The position numbers and the translations under genes are program-made. The notes below the pieces were generated by a model. It worked only from the letters and a program-made list of their open reading frames with translations. It did no database searches and had not been told where the DNA came from. A stretch of DNA of 64,000 nucleotides from Sarcophilus harrisii (taxonomy: Eukaryota > Chordata > Mammalia > Dasyuromorphia > Dasyuridae), in the NCBI RefSeq assembly GCF_902635505.1, contig NC_045429.1:427641669-427705668 (forward strand), in the 5' to 3' direction. Position 1 is the first letter of the stretch. Each line of letters begins with the position of its first letter. Shown here one piece after another: positions 47,254 through 60,100 of this stretch.

Positions 47254-50200
47254 AGACATTCACCTTTAAGGCACCCCTCTGAGTAACTTACTGTATTTCT
47301 CTGAAAGAGTGGGTTACTGACTTAATGAGCCATCAGGCAATCATATCAAAATTTGAAACTCAAAACAATATTAGTTACAGTCCCAAGAGATTTCATCTCA
47401 ATAGCAAATTTCACTAATCAGGAGCTTCAGGTCTATATAAAAACAAACAAAAATATTATAAATAATTGTGCATAGCCTATCAAATGTGCCTGCAAGACAC
47501 AATCAAAACGAGTGCAGGGATATTAGGTTAAAATTCTGCTGTAGGTAATTCAAGAAATCTGTAGATCCTATTTATTATCATATTCATCAAACAAGGAGAC
47601 CATTATGCACTTAAATAAATATTAAATAATTTTCTGAAGGCAGATGGAGACCTTGGTAGAAATAAGCATTTTCAGAGAACTTTCAGTTTTAACAAACCTG
47701 TTTAAAGTTTCTTGCGTTGCTAAGCAGTAGAATCTTTGATACAACATCAAAAATGACCTTGCTTTAAAGCAGTCATAAATTTGAAAAATAAAAACATTCA
47801 TTTATTAATACCATGTAAATATAAGCTATTTCTTTAAATAATAAAAGCAATTAATTTAAAGTAATTTCATTTAATCAGAAAAGGAGGTGGGAAGGTGAAC
47901 TCCAGTGAGTGGAGTTTATTCTCTCACTTCTAAGAAGCAGCCACACCCTGTGTGAGGGGAGGGCGAGTTAAATCTTCATCTTTTCCCTTCCCCTATGTGG
48001 TATCTGTCCTAACTCCACTGTGCTTCCTGACCCCACTTCTCCTTCTTACTCTAACTCTTTTAGGATGCAAAGTCTCCTCCCCCCAGGACCCAGCCTGCCA
48101 GCCAAGGATATGCCCCAGTCTCATGGGGTGTCTATTTTCCTCTGGCAAATGACAAGTACCACTATGCGTCAATCTGAGAGCACATACATGACAGGCCTTT
48201 TCCATAATAAATCTACCTTTTACCAAAGATAATGGCCAGTGTGAATTCCTCAGATGACCGAACTCTAACATTGGTACCTCATCATCTGATGTCTATGTAA
48301 CCCACATAATACCTAAGAATTTTTAGGTTTCAGTATTGTGACAATAACTCCAAATAATTTAATTAGCAATTTCACAATTTTCATAAGTAATAGTCAAATA
48401 AACAGAACATAGCCTATCGAAAAAATGGATTTCACGTAATTTACAGTTGTTTCCAATGTTAACATACACACCAATTTATTTAAAAAATCAATATTTTACC
48501 TTGTTATACTCTAACTAGAGGTTCCATTCAAACTATCAATTGCTTTTACAAATCGATCTTTCTCATCCCTAGTTTTTAAAATCACCTCTTTTTTTTTTTT
48601 TTTAAACTTTAAGATTCACAATATAGCTAATATCTAAATAACTTTGGGCCAAATTTCAAAATTTTTATACATATGTCCAGCAGAGCTGACAAAATTTTAA
48701 AGCATAGTTCATCAGTTTTATAAACTACCCGATATACATTTTAGAAAGCAACATACTCTATCTAATTAGGGGATACAAACATGTGACCTCTAAGTAAGCT
48801 ATCAGAACATTGTTTTAATAACCTATTTTTAATTTAAAAATCAGATCAAATATAGATTTAAATTTCTAATAGTAATGTTTCAGTATTTGCATACAAATTT
48901 CTAAAATCTTGTGCTTAAAGTAAACAAACTCACATTTCTAGCCCATACCATTTAATATTGATCATCTCCTATAATTGCAAGAGATTCATCATATAAATTT
49001 ACAGCTCATCTTGATATCTGAGGAGGTGGCCTTAAACTCAACATTCCTGATGTAAAATCCAGCCATTAAAAGTTGTTCCTACTTAACAAAATTATAGATT
49101 ATCAGTAAATTCATTCCTTTATTGGGACCTATGTAATTCAAAGAAGTTATTCCTCAGAGCTAATAACCTTACAAAATAGTTTTAAGAAGCATAACAAATT
49201 TACAATTTAAGAAGAATTCCAGAACAAGACTCCTCTTCACTTCCTGTCTGTTTACTTTGATTGACATCAGTTTTTCTTTGTTGTCTTTTACCTCGCTCCC
49301 ATTCAGAGCTGATAGTCTCTAATCTCCAGACTTTTAGAATTGATCTTAGCAAACCTAATGAAAATAAGGGTTTATTCTTTTTTTCTCTGTGTGAATCAGG
49401 AAAGACTTGTGGTTTAGGCAGTTTGTTTTGAAAGCAGCCAAGTGCTTTTCTGTTTTTCCCAAAGTCAGTGCAAAAGGGTTATAATTTATATAAAACTGCT
49501 TTTACTATCATATCTTAAATAACAAATTTCACTGAACTGATTGAGCATAGATTCTTTCTCTCCCTCTCACCTGTTCATCCATGTGTCCCTGCTGCAAGCA
49601 GGGAATGAGGAAAGAGGGAAGAAAGAAAAAGAGACTTTCTTTACTCTATGCACTATCCTCCTCACAGAGGTCTTGATTTAGTTGAATTTGTTTCTAAATT
49701 ATTTTACACACACACACACAAAATTCAATTATTTCAACATTGCTATTGTATGTTGGTCAAATCTAAAAATCCATATAAAATTACCAAATATGAAAAAATT
49801 AAATCCAATAAAGTAGTTAACACTCATATAGAATTTGTTTTATGCTAAGCACTTTTGCAATCTTGAAATGAGCAATTGCCAAACTCCCTAATGATTGCCC
49901 TCAAAAATTAGCTAACTTTTTCTGCAGACCCCAGCTTAGCCAGAGCTAAAGTCCATTGGAAAAAGTCAGACCTTTTTTCATTTTTTAAAACAAAATCTGG
50001 CTCACAGAACAGACATGACACAGACATTCTGCACAAAGATACAAACACAAGACAAAAATTACATGGAACAGGACTGTCCCTTTCCCATACAAAAGACAGA
50101 AATATCTCATCAAGTGCACTTTTGCTCCAAAGATTAGGTTTGGACTGCTCGTTTTCCATTTCCTTCTGGGGAAAGCAGCTGCAATCTCATGGCTTGAGAT

Positions 50201-50601
50201 ACTGTAATATACAGAGCTGACTTTTTGACTTGGATCCCCAATCCAGCAGTAATCTAAAGCACCCCTAGCCATTTATCAGGACTTCCTTCTGGTTTCCGCC
50301 TAAGGACAGCCCAAGTTCACAGGCAGTGCCTTGGGGATAGCAGCTCTGATCTGGACTGCTCCTTCCCCTTCCCTCTGGATTATGAGTGCATAACTTACCT
50401 GACTTGACACTTGCCTTTGGGCTTTTTCTTCTTTGGAGACTTGTGCTCCTGTTTGTATTTGGATGCCTCTCTTCAGGCCTATATTTCAGAGAGAGGGGGC
50501 TGAGAATCTGATCTCAAGGATGGTCACAGAAAACCCAACCAGGCAGAATCTTAGCCCTCTCTCTCTGAAGTCACAGATCCCGGGCAAGCCCCCATAAACT
50601 G
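47254..50601. other. Retrovirus interior or unassigned sequence
   Basis: AT-rich, no ORF of protein character. 47880-48272 has LTR-like composition (aataaa followed by a 'gaactctaaca' end) and could be another LTR, but no partner is visible. The part next to the 5' LTR (about 49900-50600) is probably retroviral leader. Confidence 0.35.
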
Positions 50602-51034
50602 TGTGGGACGGGTGCTAGACCCCTTTGCCCACATTGACTACTCAAAAGCATCTTCAGATACAAAGAGAAAGCATTTATTTGGTCCTTGCAAGGAGAGGTC
50701 CAAGCATATTGGCTGAGCAGATCCAGAGACCTTCAGCTCCCATCTCCCAGTATTGTGCTTGGCCCTAGCAAGCCAGATATAATGAATTTGATTAAATAGC
50801 AAAAGACTTGGGTTCATTGGATGGACTGAAAAGGAAGTAACCATTGGCCAATGGTCAGCAATGCTGTCTACTTCTTTTGGGTCATGTAACTTCCTGAAGC
50901 TTAGACCTAGGGTTTGATCTTTTCTGCCCTGGTGACCTCTAATATAGATCATGGGACTTCCTGCAATTTAGGCCTAAGGTCTGACCTACTCCATGTCATA
51001 GACTTTTTGAGAAATCTTCACCTGGCCCCATTCA
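50602..51034 (-). repeat. 5' LTR of the endogenous retrovirus
   Basis: Pairs with 40326-40756. The primer-binding-site-like sequence lies just to its left on the plus strand (about 50577-50594). Confidence 0.8.
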
Positions 51035-51035
51035 G

Positions 51036-51115
51036 TATTTTATTTTTCTAAATACATGCAAAAATAGTTTTCAACATTCACCTTGTCTTCCAAATTTTTC
51101 CAAATAACAAAAACA
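51036..51115 (-). mobile_element. L1 3' end fragment, minus strand
   Basis: 'tttttctaaatacatgcaaaaatagttttcaacattcacc' matches the reverse complement of a marsupial L1 tail. Confidence 0.5.
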
Positions 51116-51834
51116 ACATGCAAATAAGGTGCAAAATAATATCCTAAATGTTTAGCTTTTCATAAGACACCAAATGATTTATCAAGCAACAAGCAAAGAA
51201 AATACTTTAAACTTCTGCAGGCTTGCTTTTAACTATTTTCTTTTATCATCTCATCTCATCTGAGCATCTCATTTCATCTATCTTTCTCTCCAAGTAGTCG
51301 TCAAAATGTATAATATTCTGATAATGATAATTACATACTCATTACTCTGATTTCACCCAGATTTGGAAAAAACTTCATAATTCTTTTTAAACTATCATAA
51401 TATTCTTTTACATTCATGTGCAGAACTCTGAAAAGGTGTGTGATTCTATTGGCATGGGGAACACCTCCACCAAAACTAGGGAAATTCCTCCACTAAGATT
51501 TTGGTTTTAACCTAAGTATGGTTTAATAGATAAATCTTAGGGATCTGCCTGAGGCATGTAGAGCTTAATTTAATTGCCAGGGGTCACTTAGCACAGTAGT
51601 TTTGCTATTGTTTTCCTTCACAATCTGTGATTTCATTTGTGTAGGATTCACCCTTCACCAATGCAGATCAGCAACTCATTTAATTTATAGCATAGGAGAG
51701 TTTCCTGGGGCACTGATCAGGTGACTTACACAGGTAGTATGCATTAGAAATGAGATCTGAACATAGGCTTTCTGACTTCAAGCTTGGCTTATGGGTAAGG
51801 GAGATTTAAGATTAAGTCCTACCTTAGTTATTTT
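51116..51834. other. Unassigned sequence
   Basis: No gene or clear repeat beyond weak MIR-like words near 51720-51790. Confidence 0.4.
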
Positions 51835-52460
51835 TTGGCTGTTGTTGTCATGAGCAAGTCTGGAAGTGGTTCAGTTTCCTGGCATGACACTGGTATACTG
51901 TCCAGGTTTCACAGGCATGCAATAATGAGTCATCACAATTGTTCTGTAGGACTCCAGTTTGGTATTAATTCTAATATCTCTTCTGTCCCACACTGTCTCT
52001 TGGATCTTCCCAAACAGTGAGCTAGCTCTGGCAATGCATGTGTCAACCTCATTATCAACATGGTTGTTTCTAGAAATAGACTGCCAAGGTAAGTGAACCT
52101 ATCCACAGCATTCAAAACTTCTCCATTTGCTGTAACTGATGGTTCTACAGGTGGATGATATGGTGCTGATTGATAGAGTACCTGTATTTTCTTGGTGTTA
52201 ATTATTAAGCCCAAATTAGCACAAGCAGTAGAAAATTAAACCATACTTTGTTGCATCTCAGCTTTGGAGGCTGCATTAAGTGCACAATCATCTATAAAGG
52301 AAAAAAAAATCATGTATTAATACTCCCTCCACTTTAGTTTTGGCTTGTAGCTTTTTCAAGTTGAAAAATTTATCATTAATATGGTAACAGAAGAGTACAA
52401 ATACATCTCGTATAGTGGTGATGGTGAAAAAAAGATACCATCATCACAGAGTTTAAACAA
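51835..52460 (-). mobile_element. Non-LTR retrotransposon reverse-transcriptase fragment (R4/Dong-like, tentative)
   Basis: Minus-strand translation near 52290-51940 gives ADDCALNAASKAEMQQSM, then GLIINTKKIQVLYQSAP, EPSVTANGEVLNAVDRFTYL and GSLF. ADD and the T.KK..VL.Q.AP...RFTYLGS series is a reverse-transcriptase palm-to-thumb region seen in several LINE clades. It is distinct from the L1 and RTE copies here. The clade is a guess. Confidence 0.6.
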
Positions 52461-54199
52461 GGAAAACGCATGATATGGTAAGCAGGGCCTATCTTTGAAA
52501 ATTCAATCATTCTTTTTTCCTTGAAGTGGACATTATTTCATCCCTGACTTGATCTCTCTTGTTCTTCCAATCTTCTTCCTCTAAAACTGTGAGAAGCTAT
52601 TATTAGGAAAGTTGGTTAGCATAAGGAAAAAAAACAACAACAAATAAGCTTCAGCCTCAGGGACAGATTTGGAAGCAAAGAAAAAGAAGGAGAGTTATTT
52701 ATGAAAACTGAGTTATTATGGAAAACTTAAACTGATGCAGGTTATAAATGCTAGAAAACTAACAGAGAAAAGCGAATAAAACAAATCCCCTCCCAAAAAA
52801 GATTAGGTTTGCCTGTGTAATAATAATGTTAATCATGTATAGACTGGATGGCTATGGTCTATCACCTGGACTAGGGGATGGGGAATATCTGTTCAAATAA
52901 TTGTAGATGATGATGAGCTGAGAGCTAGGTGCAACAATCTGCCAAGGCTTGAGTTCTATAAGTTGATAATTTTGTATAGCCTGTGAATTATGGTCTAAAT
53001 ATCCAAATGGCCTTTGGTAGAAAAAAAAAAGTTCCCCACTCCTTACCTATACCATAGTATCTCTCAATTAAAAAGATTAAAAAAAAGAAAAAAAAACTTA
53101 TTCATGTAATAAAAAAAATAGAAATCACTCATACCTAAATCTATAGTCAAATAGAAAACAACAACAACAACAAAAACCCTTTCCAACTTTCTGCAGAACT
53201 CCATGTAGTCATTTCAACCTATGGTACAAACCTGAATAGTTTGGAGCTGCTAAAGAGTCAATCCTGTCTTCTGGAAGGGGGAAGGTTTAGTTTGCTTCCC
53301 ACCATCTGGCTCTGAGCTCTTTTGTTCTGAGCTTCTCTCTGTTCCTCAGTGATTCCCCATCCCATTTTGCCAAAATTCTCTCTTTTGGTCCATCATTTTT
53401 CACTGCTATTTTGATATCCAAATCTGGCACTGTCTTTGTAATCTTCAATGCAAACTTCTCTTAAATTTGTTTCAGAATTGTCTTGGCCTATTACCTGTTC
53501 TGGTGTTGGCTTCAGGTCTGAGCAGTTTCCATTCTCTTTCTGTCTCTTTATCTCTCCATATTTATGTCTGTGTCTGTCTGTTTCTCTTATGCATCTTTCT
53601 TACACTATTCCCATGTTTCTTACAAAGGTGGAACTTTTCCCATACATGTGTCTAGAGGATGCTTGGCAAATGCTTACTTCTCTAGTGATTTTCTGATTTT
53701 GACACTTTCTGATAATGGATGCTATATTTCTCCATGTTTAAAGTATGAGGAGAGAATTTGACTTTTAAGCTCTGAGTCTTGTAGTCTTAGACAAATTATT
53801 CAACTTCTTTTTCAAACTCTGTAAAAGTGAATAATTTCTCTTTGTGTGTTATAATTAATGAACTGCATAATTTCTTGTTCTAAAAACACAGTAAATGCAA
53901 GATACAACTGGAAATATTCAGAGTAGTAGTCTACATTGAAATGAGTTTCAAAGTTGTTCTAATGTGCTTTTATATAAAATGAAAAGCACAACAAAACCAT
54001 AACACAAATAATATGAATTAAATCATTCATATTGTCATTATCAGTGAATTAGATTGTGATGGTAGATAGATAGAGACCTGATCTTAAAACTAGAAAGACA
54101 TGAATTTGAGCCCTGCTTCCCCATACATACTGACTGCATGAATGTATAAAAATCATGTAACCTGTTAGTGCCTTAGTTAATTTTTCAAGACTGTAAGTT
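52461..54199. other. Unassigned AT-rich sequence
   Basis: No supportable gene or repeat. Confidence 0.4.
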
Positions 54200-54552
54200 G
54201 CACATTGTATGATGGTCAATTATGATATACTTCTCAGAAATACAATTATCAAAGACAGTCCTAAAAGATTTATGATGGAAGATGTTATCCACATCTAGAG
54301 AAAGAACTATGAAATATGAACTCAGATCAAGGCATGCTATTTTTGTTTTTGTTTTTTTTCTTTTTCAGGATTTTTCCCCTTTGCTCTGACTCTTCTTTCA
54401 CAATATGACTAATGTGAAAATATGATTAATATGGTTGTATAACATATCAGATTGCTTGCCATTTTGGGGAAGGGAAGGGAGAAAAATTCAAAACTCAAAA
54501 TCTTAGAAAAGTGGAAGTTGAAAACTATCTTCACATGTAATTGGAAAAATTA

Positions 54553-54560
<8 letters not shown>
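54200..54560 (+). mobile_element. L1 3' UTR
   Basis: 'gatgttatccacatctagagaaagaactatg', 'ctttgctctgactcttctttcacaatatgactaatgtg', 'cagattgcttgccattttgggg', 'acatgtaattggaaaaattac', followed by a (TTA)n run (54553-54588) in place of the A-tail. Confidence 0.8.

Positions 54561-54588
<28 letters not shown>
54553..54588 (+). repeat. (TTA)n microsatellite
   Basis: About 12 perfect 'tta' units at the end of the L1 3' UTR. Confidence 0.95.
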
Positions 54589-55311
54589 GGGGAAGGAAAG
54601 GGAGGAAGACTGTAAATTGCAAAATGGTGCTGATCTGCATTGGAAGAGGGAGTTTCTTCACCTGGGAGTTGCTTGAATCAATGAAATTATGAGTCTAGGC
54701 TCTATTTATCTTCCTGGCTTTATCTCTGATCCAAACCTTTGGAAGTGTGCCATTAAGGTGTCTTTCATTAAAATGTTTGCATCAATGTGGAAGGAGGTTA
54801 CCCTTGAATTTTTTGAGGCTATGGCCAATGAAGTATAAGCCCTGGTAGATTGTTCCAAACTGGAAAAGGTTAGCATATAAGCCCAGTGATGCCTACTGTC
54901 TGTGATCCAGCTTGGTTAAATTCAGAGATCATCAGTTTTATCACAGTATAATGTATTTAATTACAACCTCATCATCTCTCAAAAACCACCTAATGAGTTA
55001 AGGCAGTTTATAACCTGAGTCAGCAAAGGGTGTCCTCACATTGACAGAATTATAGGTACTTGAATTATTGAAACACTCTGGAGCTGTTCAGATCTGGTTT
55101 GTGATTTCCTTTCTCCTGCTTAGCCCTGCCAACTCCTGACTCACCAAAAGAGTTACCATGCTCCCTGCTTCTTCTTGGAACTTTCAGACCTTTTTGTCTG
55201 CTACAATCATTCAACATGTACTTCAACTCCTTTGAAGTCTATGTCAGCTCATTATATCAACTCATTATACCACATTTTAAAAACAGCTACTCTACTAACC
55301 TCCAGGATATC

Positions 55312-55525
55312 CTCCTGCCTTTCTTTCTTTCTTTCTTTTTTTTTTTAAAGCTTTTTATTTACAAGTTATATATATGAGTAATTTTACAGCATTGACAATT
55401 GCCAAACCTTGTGGTCCAATTTTTCCCCTCCTTCCCCTCATCCCCTCCCCTCGATGGCAGGATGACCAGTACATGTTAAATATATTAAAGTATAAATTAG
55501 ATACACAATATCTCCTGCCTTTCTT
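55312..55525 (-). mobile_element. Short L1 3'-end insertion with target-site duplication
   Basis: The body, about 55326-55511, reads 'ttttaaagctttttatttac', 'cattgacaattgccaaaccttgtggtccaatttttccc', 'gtacatgttaaatatatt'. It is flanked by the 14-bp repeat ctcctgcctttctt at 55312-55325 and 55512-55525. Confidence 0.88.
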
Positions 55526-56509
55526 AATGATTGGAACCTGTTTTACGGACTTTCTCTATGCTTTGTCTACCTATCAACTTCTAGAAGTCATCTTTGAAGA
55601 CTTCAGCATTCACATTGATGACCTCTCCAAGAACCTTTCTCTCTATGATTCCATAACTTCTTCAAAATTTGTGATTTCCATCTTCACTCTCCAGTCATCC
55701 ATTGGGATAGATGTGACTTAGATTTTACCAGCCCTCCAAATTGCTTTACCTTTGGAGAGATTATGAATAGAGTCAAGGTCACAATGGGGACCATTCTATC
55801 TAAGTGTCTCTATCTATGAGAATGGAAAAGCATATTCTAGAAATTTTATAACCTTAGTCAGAATTGGTCTTAGCAGAGAAGTCATTCACAGACACACACC
55901 TCCCTCATAACAATTCAGTTGTGATAGAAGACTTGTTTTTCTTATTTAAAGTCTACACATAATAGTGAAAATAATCTGTCAAGACCAGAATGTTCTTATA
56001 GTTTTCCTATCTCTTTACAGAGATATGACGGCAATTCATATCGGTTCCAAAGATTTGCTGGAATTTATATTTTCCAGGCAAACAGTCCTAGAAGGCAGAA
56101 CTTTCCATTGGTCGTACCATAAAGTATAATAAATAGACTTTTACAAATATTTAACACATTGTCTGGTGAATTAATCAGAGGAATTAGGAGGATCTTGCAT
56201 ATGTTTTCCTATAACTTCTCAGGTAAAGGAAAAAATAATATGAAAGTGAGTGGTGAAACAGATATGAGACAGGATGATATATAATGTAATATTACATACC
56301 CATAATCCTTTATATTCATATCCTATATATTATTATATAATAATATTATATAATATGTAATATATCATTATAATAATATATTATTATATATGATATAATA
56401 ATTACATATCCTATATATTATTATATTCATAATCCTATATATTTTACATTCAGGTTTTGACCCATTTATTTCTAATAATCATTAGTTATAAACATATTAA
56501 TAGAATCTT
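55526..56509. other. Unassigned sequence with AT-rich simple repeat
   Basis: 56280-56450 is built of 'tatatattattatat' words. No gene. Confidence 0.5.
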
Positions 56510-56740
56510 AAAAGAAAGGAAACATATTAAATGGCTAGTATGTGCCAGACATTGCACTAAATGCTTTGCAAGTATTAGCTCCTTTGAGCTTAAGAAAGTA
56601 GGTGCTTTTATGGTCCTCATTTTATAGTTCAGGAAACTGGGGCAAATAGAAGTTAAGTGTCTGAGACGATATTTGATTTAGATCTTCTTGTCTTAGGTCT
56701 AATATTCTATTTACTGCACTATCTAACTAGATGCCTCAGT
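56510..56740 (-). repeat. MIR-type SINE
   Basis: 'ggctagtatgtgccagacattgcactaaatgc', 'gtcctcattttatagttcaggaaactgg', reverse-complement MIR order. Confidence 0.7.
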
Positions 56741-56999
56741 AGCAAGTCCCCTAATTTCACTAAAGATTCATTGCCCCCCTCATCACCAACTCCCCCAGGA
56801 AACTATTCTTGGCTATGAGCCCATATATTTTGCCTTCTGGAATATTGTATTCCAAGTCTCTGCTGCTTTGTTGCTGTTTTGTACTTCATTCTCTAAGGGG
56901 ACCATGACATCAAGGAGCTGATGCCTTTATAGATGTGGCTACTAAGTTATATGTAATCTTATCCATGGTTCCCCAGAACTTGAATTCTTTCCTTCTGGT

Positions 57000-58570
57000 T
57001 ACTTGCATTATTTTACTTTTATCTGAAAGTTCTGGATTTTGACTGCAATGTTCCTGGGAGTTTTCACTTTTAGATAGATAGTTGATAGATAATGGCTGAA
57101 GGATTCTTTCAATTTCACTTTGTTCTCTGATTCTAAGAGATCTAGGCAGTTTTAAGATTTCTTTGTATACAATGTCTTGGGGTCTTTTTCTTTTATTGTG
57201 GCTTTCAAGCAGTCCAATGATTCTTTAATTATCTCTTTTCTAGGTCACTTGTTTTAGTTATGTTGTAGCTTACATTTTCTTCCATTTTTTTTTCAGTCTT
57301 GGCTTTCTTGTTTCATGGTATTGACTTCTATCCATTCAAATTTTCAGGCATATTGTTGTTTGGAAAAAGTTTTATGTATCATTCTACGCTCTTAACTTTC
57401 ATTCATACCTCTCATTTCTTTTCCAATATTTTCCTCTCACTATCATTTCATTTATAAAAAAACATTTTTAAACTTAAAAAAAAATTCTTGCTTCATCTTT
57501 TCCAGGAATTGTAGTGAATTTGTGTGCAAACTGTGTTTTATTTGAGGTTTTTATTGAAGATGTATCAGAATCATTCTCTTCTGAATTTGTGTCTTTGAAC
57601 TTCCCTATTACCATAAAGTAAGTTTCTTTTTTTATCTATCTTTGCCCAACCAACTTCTCAACTTTTGACTTTTATTTAGAGCCAGGCTCTGTATGATTCT
57701 GAAAAAAAGATTTTGGTTGGTTCTATTAATGCTTTCTTAGGATATTGAGTGTTGTATTAATTCAGGATCTCAGAGATAGCTTAGCATGGAGACCTGCAAG
57801 CTTTCAATGCTCTCACACTGGACCTATCCAGGTCAAAACCTGACTTCTGCTTCCTTGGTTTGAGCTCTAAAATTTCCTGACCTGGATTTAGGTCAGAGCA
57901 GCTGTAGATTGCTTGCAGACTCTGCCCCATTAGCTGGCCAGGAAGTTGTATTGGTTCTAAGGGACAGAAGTGCAGGCTTCTCGTTGGTCTGGAATTTCTG
58001 CCCTAGTTATCATTTTTCTTTAGGCTGCAACTCTGCTCTTAATTAGAGATTTGAGCCCCATAACTACTTTCTTCTGAACTTGCTCCTCTCTAGGCATATA
58101 AGTGAGGTTATGCATCCACTTCTAATCCTGGTTCCCCTAGGTGCAAGTTCCTTTATTAGCCTCTCCTGGCTCTGACCCAGAACTGGTAGTGAGCAACAAA
58201 GAGGACAGTTGGAGCTGCCAGTTGGCACCTCTTCTTATTGAAGTTCCATAGTATGATTTTGGGAACTGCTTTTGCTTCAGTGTACATAACCCTCTCTGAA
58301 TTCTAGAGTGCTAAAAGAGCTCACACCCCTTCTCCAGAGTCCACAGACCTATCTGCTTCTTTTTGCTGATCCATAATATACTGTGACTTTTTTTTGCATT
58401 TCTTTATCAGGATTAAATAGGATGCATTTCCTATTTGGAGGAGGGTTTTTTTTTTGAGAGGGCTGGAATGTCATTGCATTTTTTCTTGCTATTTTGCCAT
58501 CTTCTCTAATAGTTTCTATTATTCTTGGCTTCATACAATTTCATTGTTGCTGGTAAAATATGGTCACCGG
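57000..58570 (-). mobile_element. Old L1 5' UTR/ORF1 region, minus strand
   Basis: The minus strand begins near 58500 with 'gaagatggcaaaatagc', similar to the L1 start 'ccaagatggcgg', followed by a GC-richer 5' UTR-like stretch and a coiled-coil-like ORF1 remnant (plus-strand words such as 'cattttcttccattttttttt'). Assignment is tentative. Confidence 0.5.
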
Positions 58571-58879
58571 CTTGTGGCCATCAAAATAAAGTAGGAATGG
58601 GAAATCAATGTCATTGAATAATATCCAAGCTTTATTCAAGATCTAAAATCTAGGAAATTCAAGCTATTGCTATCAGGAAGGGGCTTTATCTTTATTTTTA
58701 CCATAAAATGAATGTCTGGAGTAATCTTGCACTGCATCTATTCTCCCTTGGCCTTTATCCCTTTTGTCTCCTTTGAGTAATATGTAAAGAAAGCTCAATT
58801 TTACTCTATGGCAGGAATATGTTTTCTTTCTATTTTGTTCCCTACTTAATCATTTTGACACAATCCTGTCCAGTCCCAC

Positions 58880-59720
58880 CTATCTTTATTTCTGCTTTAT
58901 TTTTTTTTAAAGTAATGATTTATTGATGGCTAAATATTGTTTGTACTTCATAGTATTTTTGGGAAGCATTTTATTTCCAAGTTAAACTTCTAGTGATGAG
59001 ATTCCCAAAGCTGTTTGAGGTTTGTTTTTTCTATTCTATTTAATTAAATTAATATCCTCAATATTTCCTTCGAGTTCCTAAACCATTTTTTTCCCTCTTG
59101 AAATGAAATTTCACCTTTTTTTAAACCCAGTGTTACAAAGTGTTTGCTTGGAAATTTTATTAGTATGGAATTGAATCTGTAAATCTCTCTAAGTAGTATT
59201 AAAATTTTAATTTATTTTTTTGATGTAGTGCAATTTTGAATATTGACTGTTTTTCTACCAATTTATATCTTCTTTCATATGTAAAAAGAGTCTTAAGAAT
59301 TTTGTTTAATCTCCTGATAACATGTGCAAGATTTATATAATTTATGAACATTTTGTGCATTTTATAATTATTTTGAATGTAATTTCTCTTATTACTAAAT
59401 TTCCTGAATTTTGTTAGTAATATATAGGAATGCTAGTGATTTTTATGGATTTATTTTTTATCCTACTATTTAATTGAAACTATTAGTTATTTCTGTTTGT
59501 TTTTTTGCTGTAATGCTTGGTTTCCTGAATATACTATCATGTCATTTGGAAAAAGGAACAATTTCCCCTTCTTTTAATTGATTTTTATAATATTAATTTT
59601 TCATCTCTTGTTTTGTTATATCATCCAAAAACAGTATTTAGTTGCTATTTTGTTTATTGTCAATTTTAATGAAAGCTACTGATTTGAGGCAATATCAATA
59701 AGCTTGGATTATTACAATCA
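58880..59720 (-). mobile_element. Old L1 ORF2 fragment, minus strand
   Basis: The plus strand reads the reverse complement of L1 reverse transcriptase: 'ataggaatgctagtgatttttatgga', 'ctatcatgtcatttggaaaaagg', 'aatttccccttcttttaattg'. Highly degraded. Confidence 0.6.
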
Positions 59721-59924
59721 ATCATAAAGGACCTTATTAAGATACATCCCCTCTTCTTTTCTCCTTTGTAATTGATATTCTTCTGACTGGACATCAAATA
59801 CAATGCAGAGCAGTCCTGAGTTGTTCTTTCCATTGTTTTCAGCCTAGAATAATTTCCGAGGGAGTGTCTTTATTTTAAAATCAATTTAGAGTTGATAATT
59901 TTTGTTCTTTGGATAAAAATAAGT

Positions 59925-60100
59925 CAATTTTTATTCTTCAAAGATAGCTGCCTTATCCATTGGTTAGGAAGACTGACATGGCACCAATATCTCACTCTGG
60001 TTTTCAGCTTGACTATCAAAATCTCTAAGTATTTGGTGACTGTAATGTGGATTGGCAGCCCTGCCTACAGCAGTTTTGGCCTTCAGGTCCATAATAATAA
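59925..60100 (-). other. Filaggrin-like 3' flank related to the hornerin-like 3' flank
   Basis: About 390-560 bases past the stop codon. By eye it shares ordered blocks with 9590-9932, such as ccctgcctacagcagttttggcc against ccctgccacagtggctttggcc, and a gacatgg...ggttttcagctt block. A minus-strand AATAAA at about 59931-59936 sits at the end of the shared region and could be the polyadenylation signal. Confidence 0.45.

Larger units (their letters stand above)
40326..51034 (-). mobile_element. Class I (gammaretrovirus-like) endogenous retrovirus, old and broken, with nested L1
   Basis: Two directly repeated segments of about 431-433 bases lie at 40326-40756 and 50602-51034 and behave as LTRs on the minus strand (start TGAA, end near CCCACA, AATAAA in the R/U5 part). 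Just inside the 5' LTR (right end) the minus strand reads TGGGGGCTTGCCCGGGAT, close to the tRNA-Pro primer-binding site of class I retroviruses. A purine stretch precedes the 3' LTR. By eye the LTRs differ at roughly a tenth of positions, suggesting an age of tens of millions of years. No gag, pol or env ORF is recognisable, and much of the interior is missing or replaced by an L1 at 41292-47253. No clear target-site duplication was found. Confidence 0.7.

Noticed and set aside
47880-48272. Possible additional LTR (aataaa, then a TAACA end followed by a TTGGTACC word)
   Set aside because: No partner copy or firm boundaries in the window; recorded only as a possibility.
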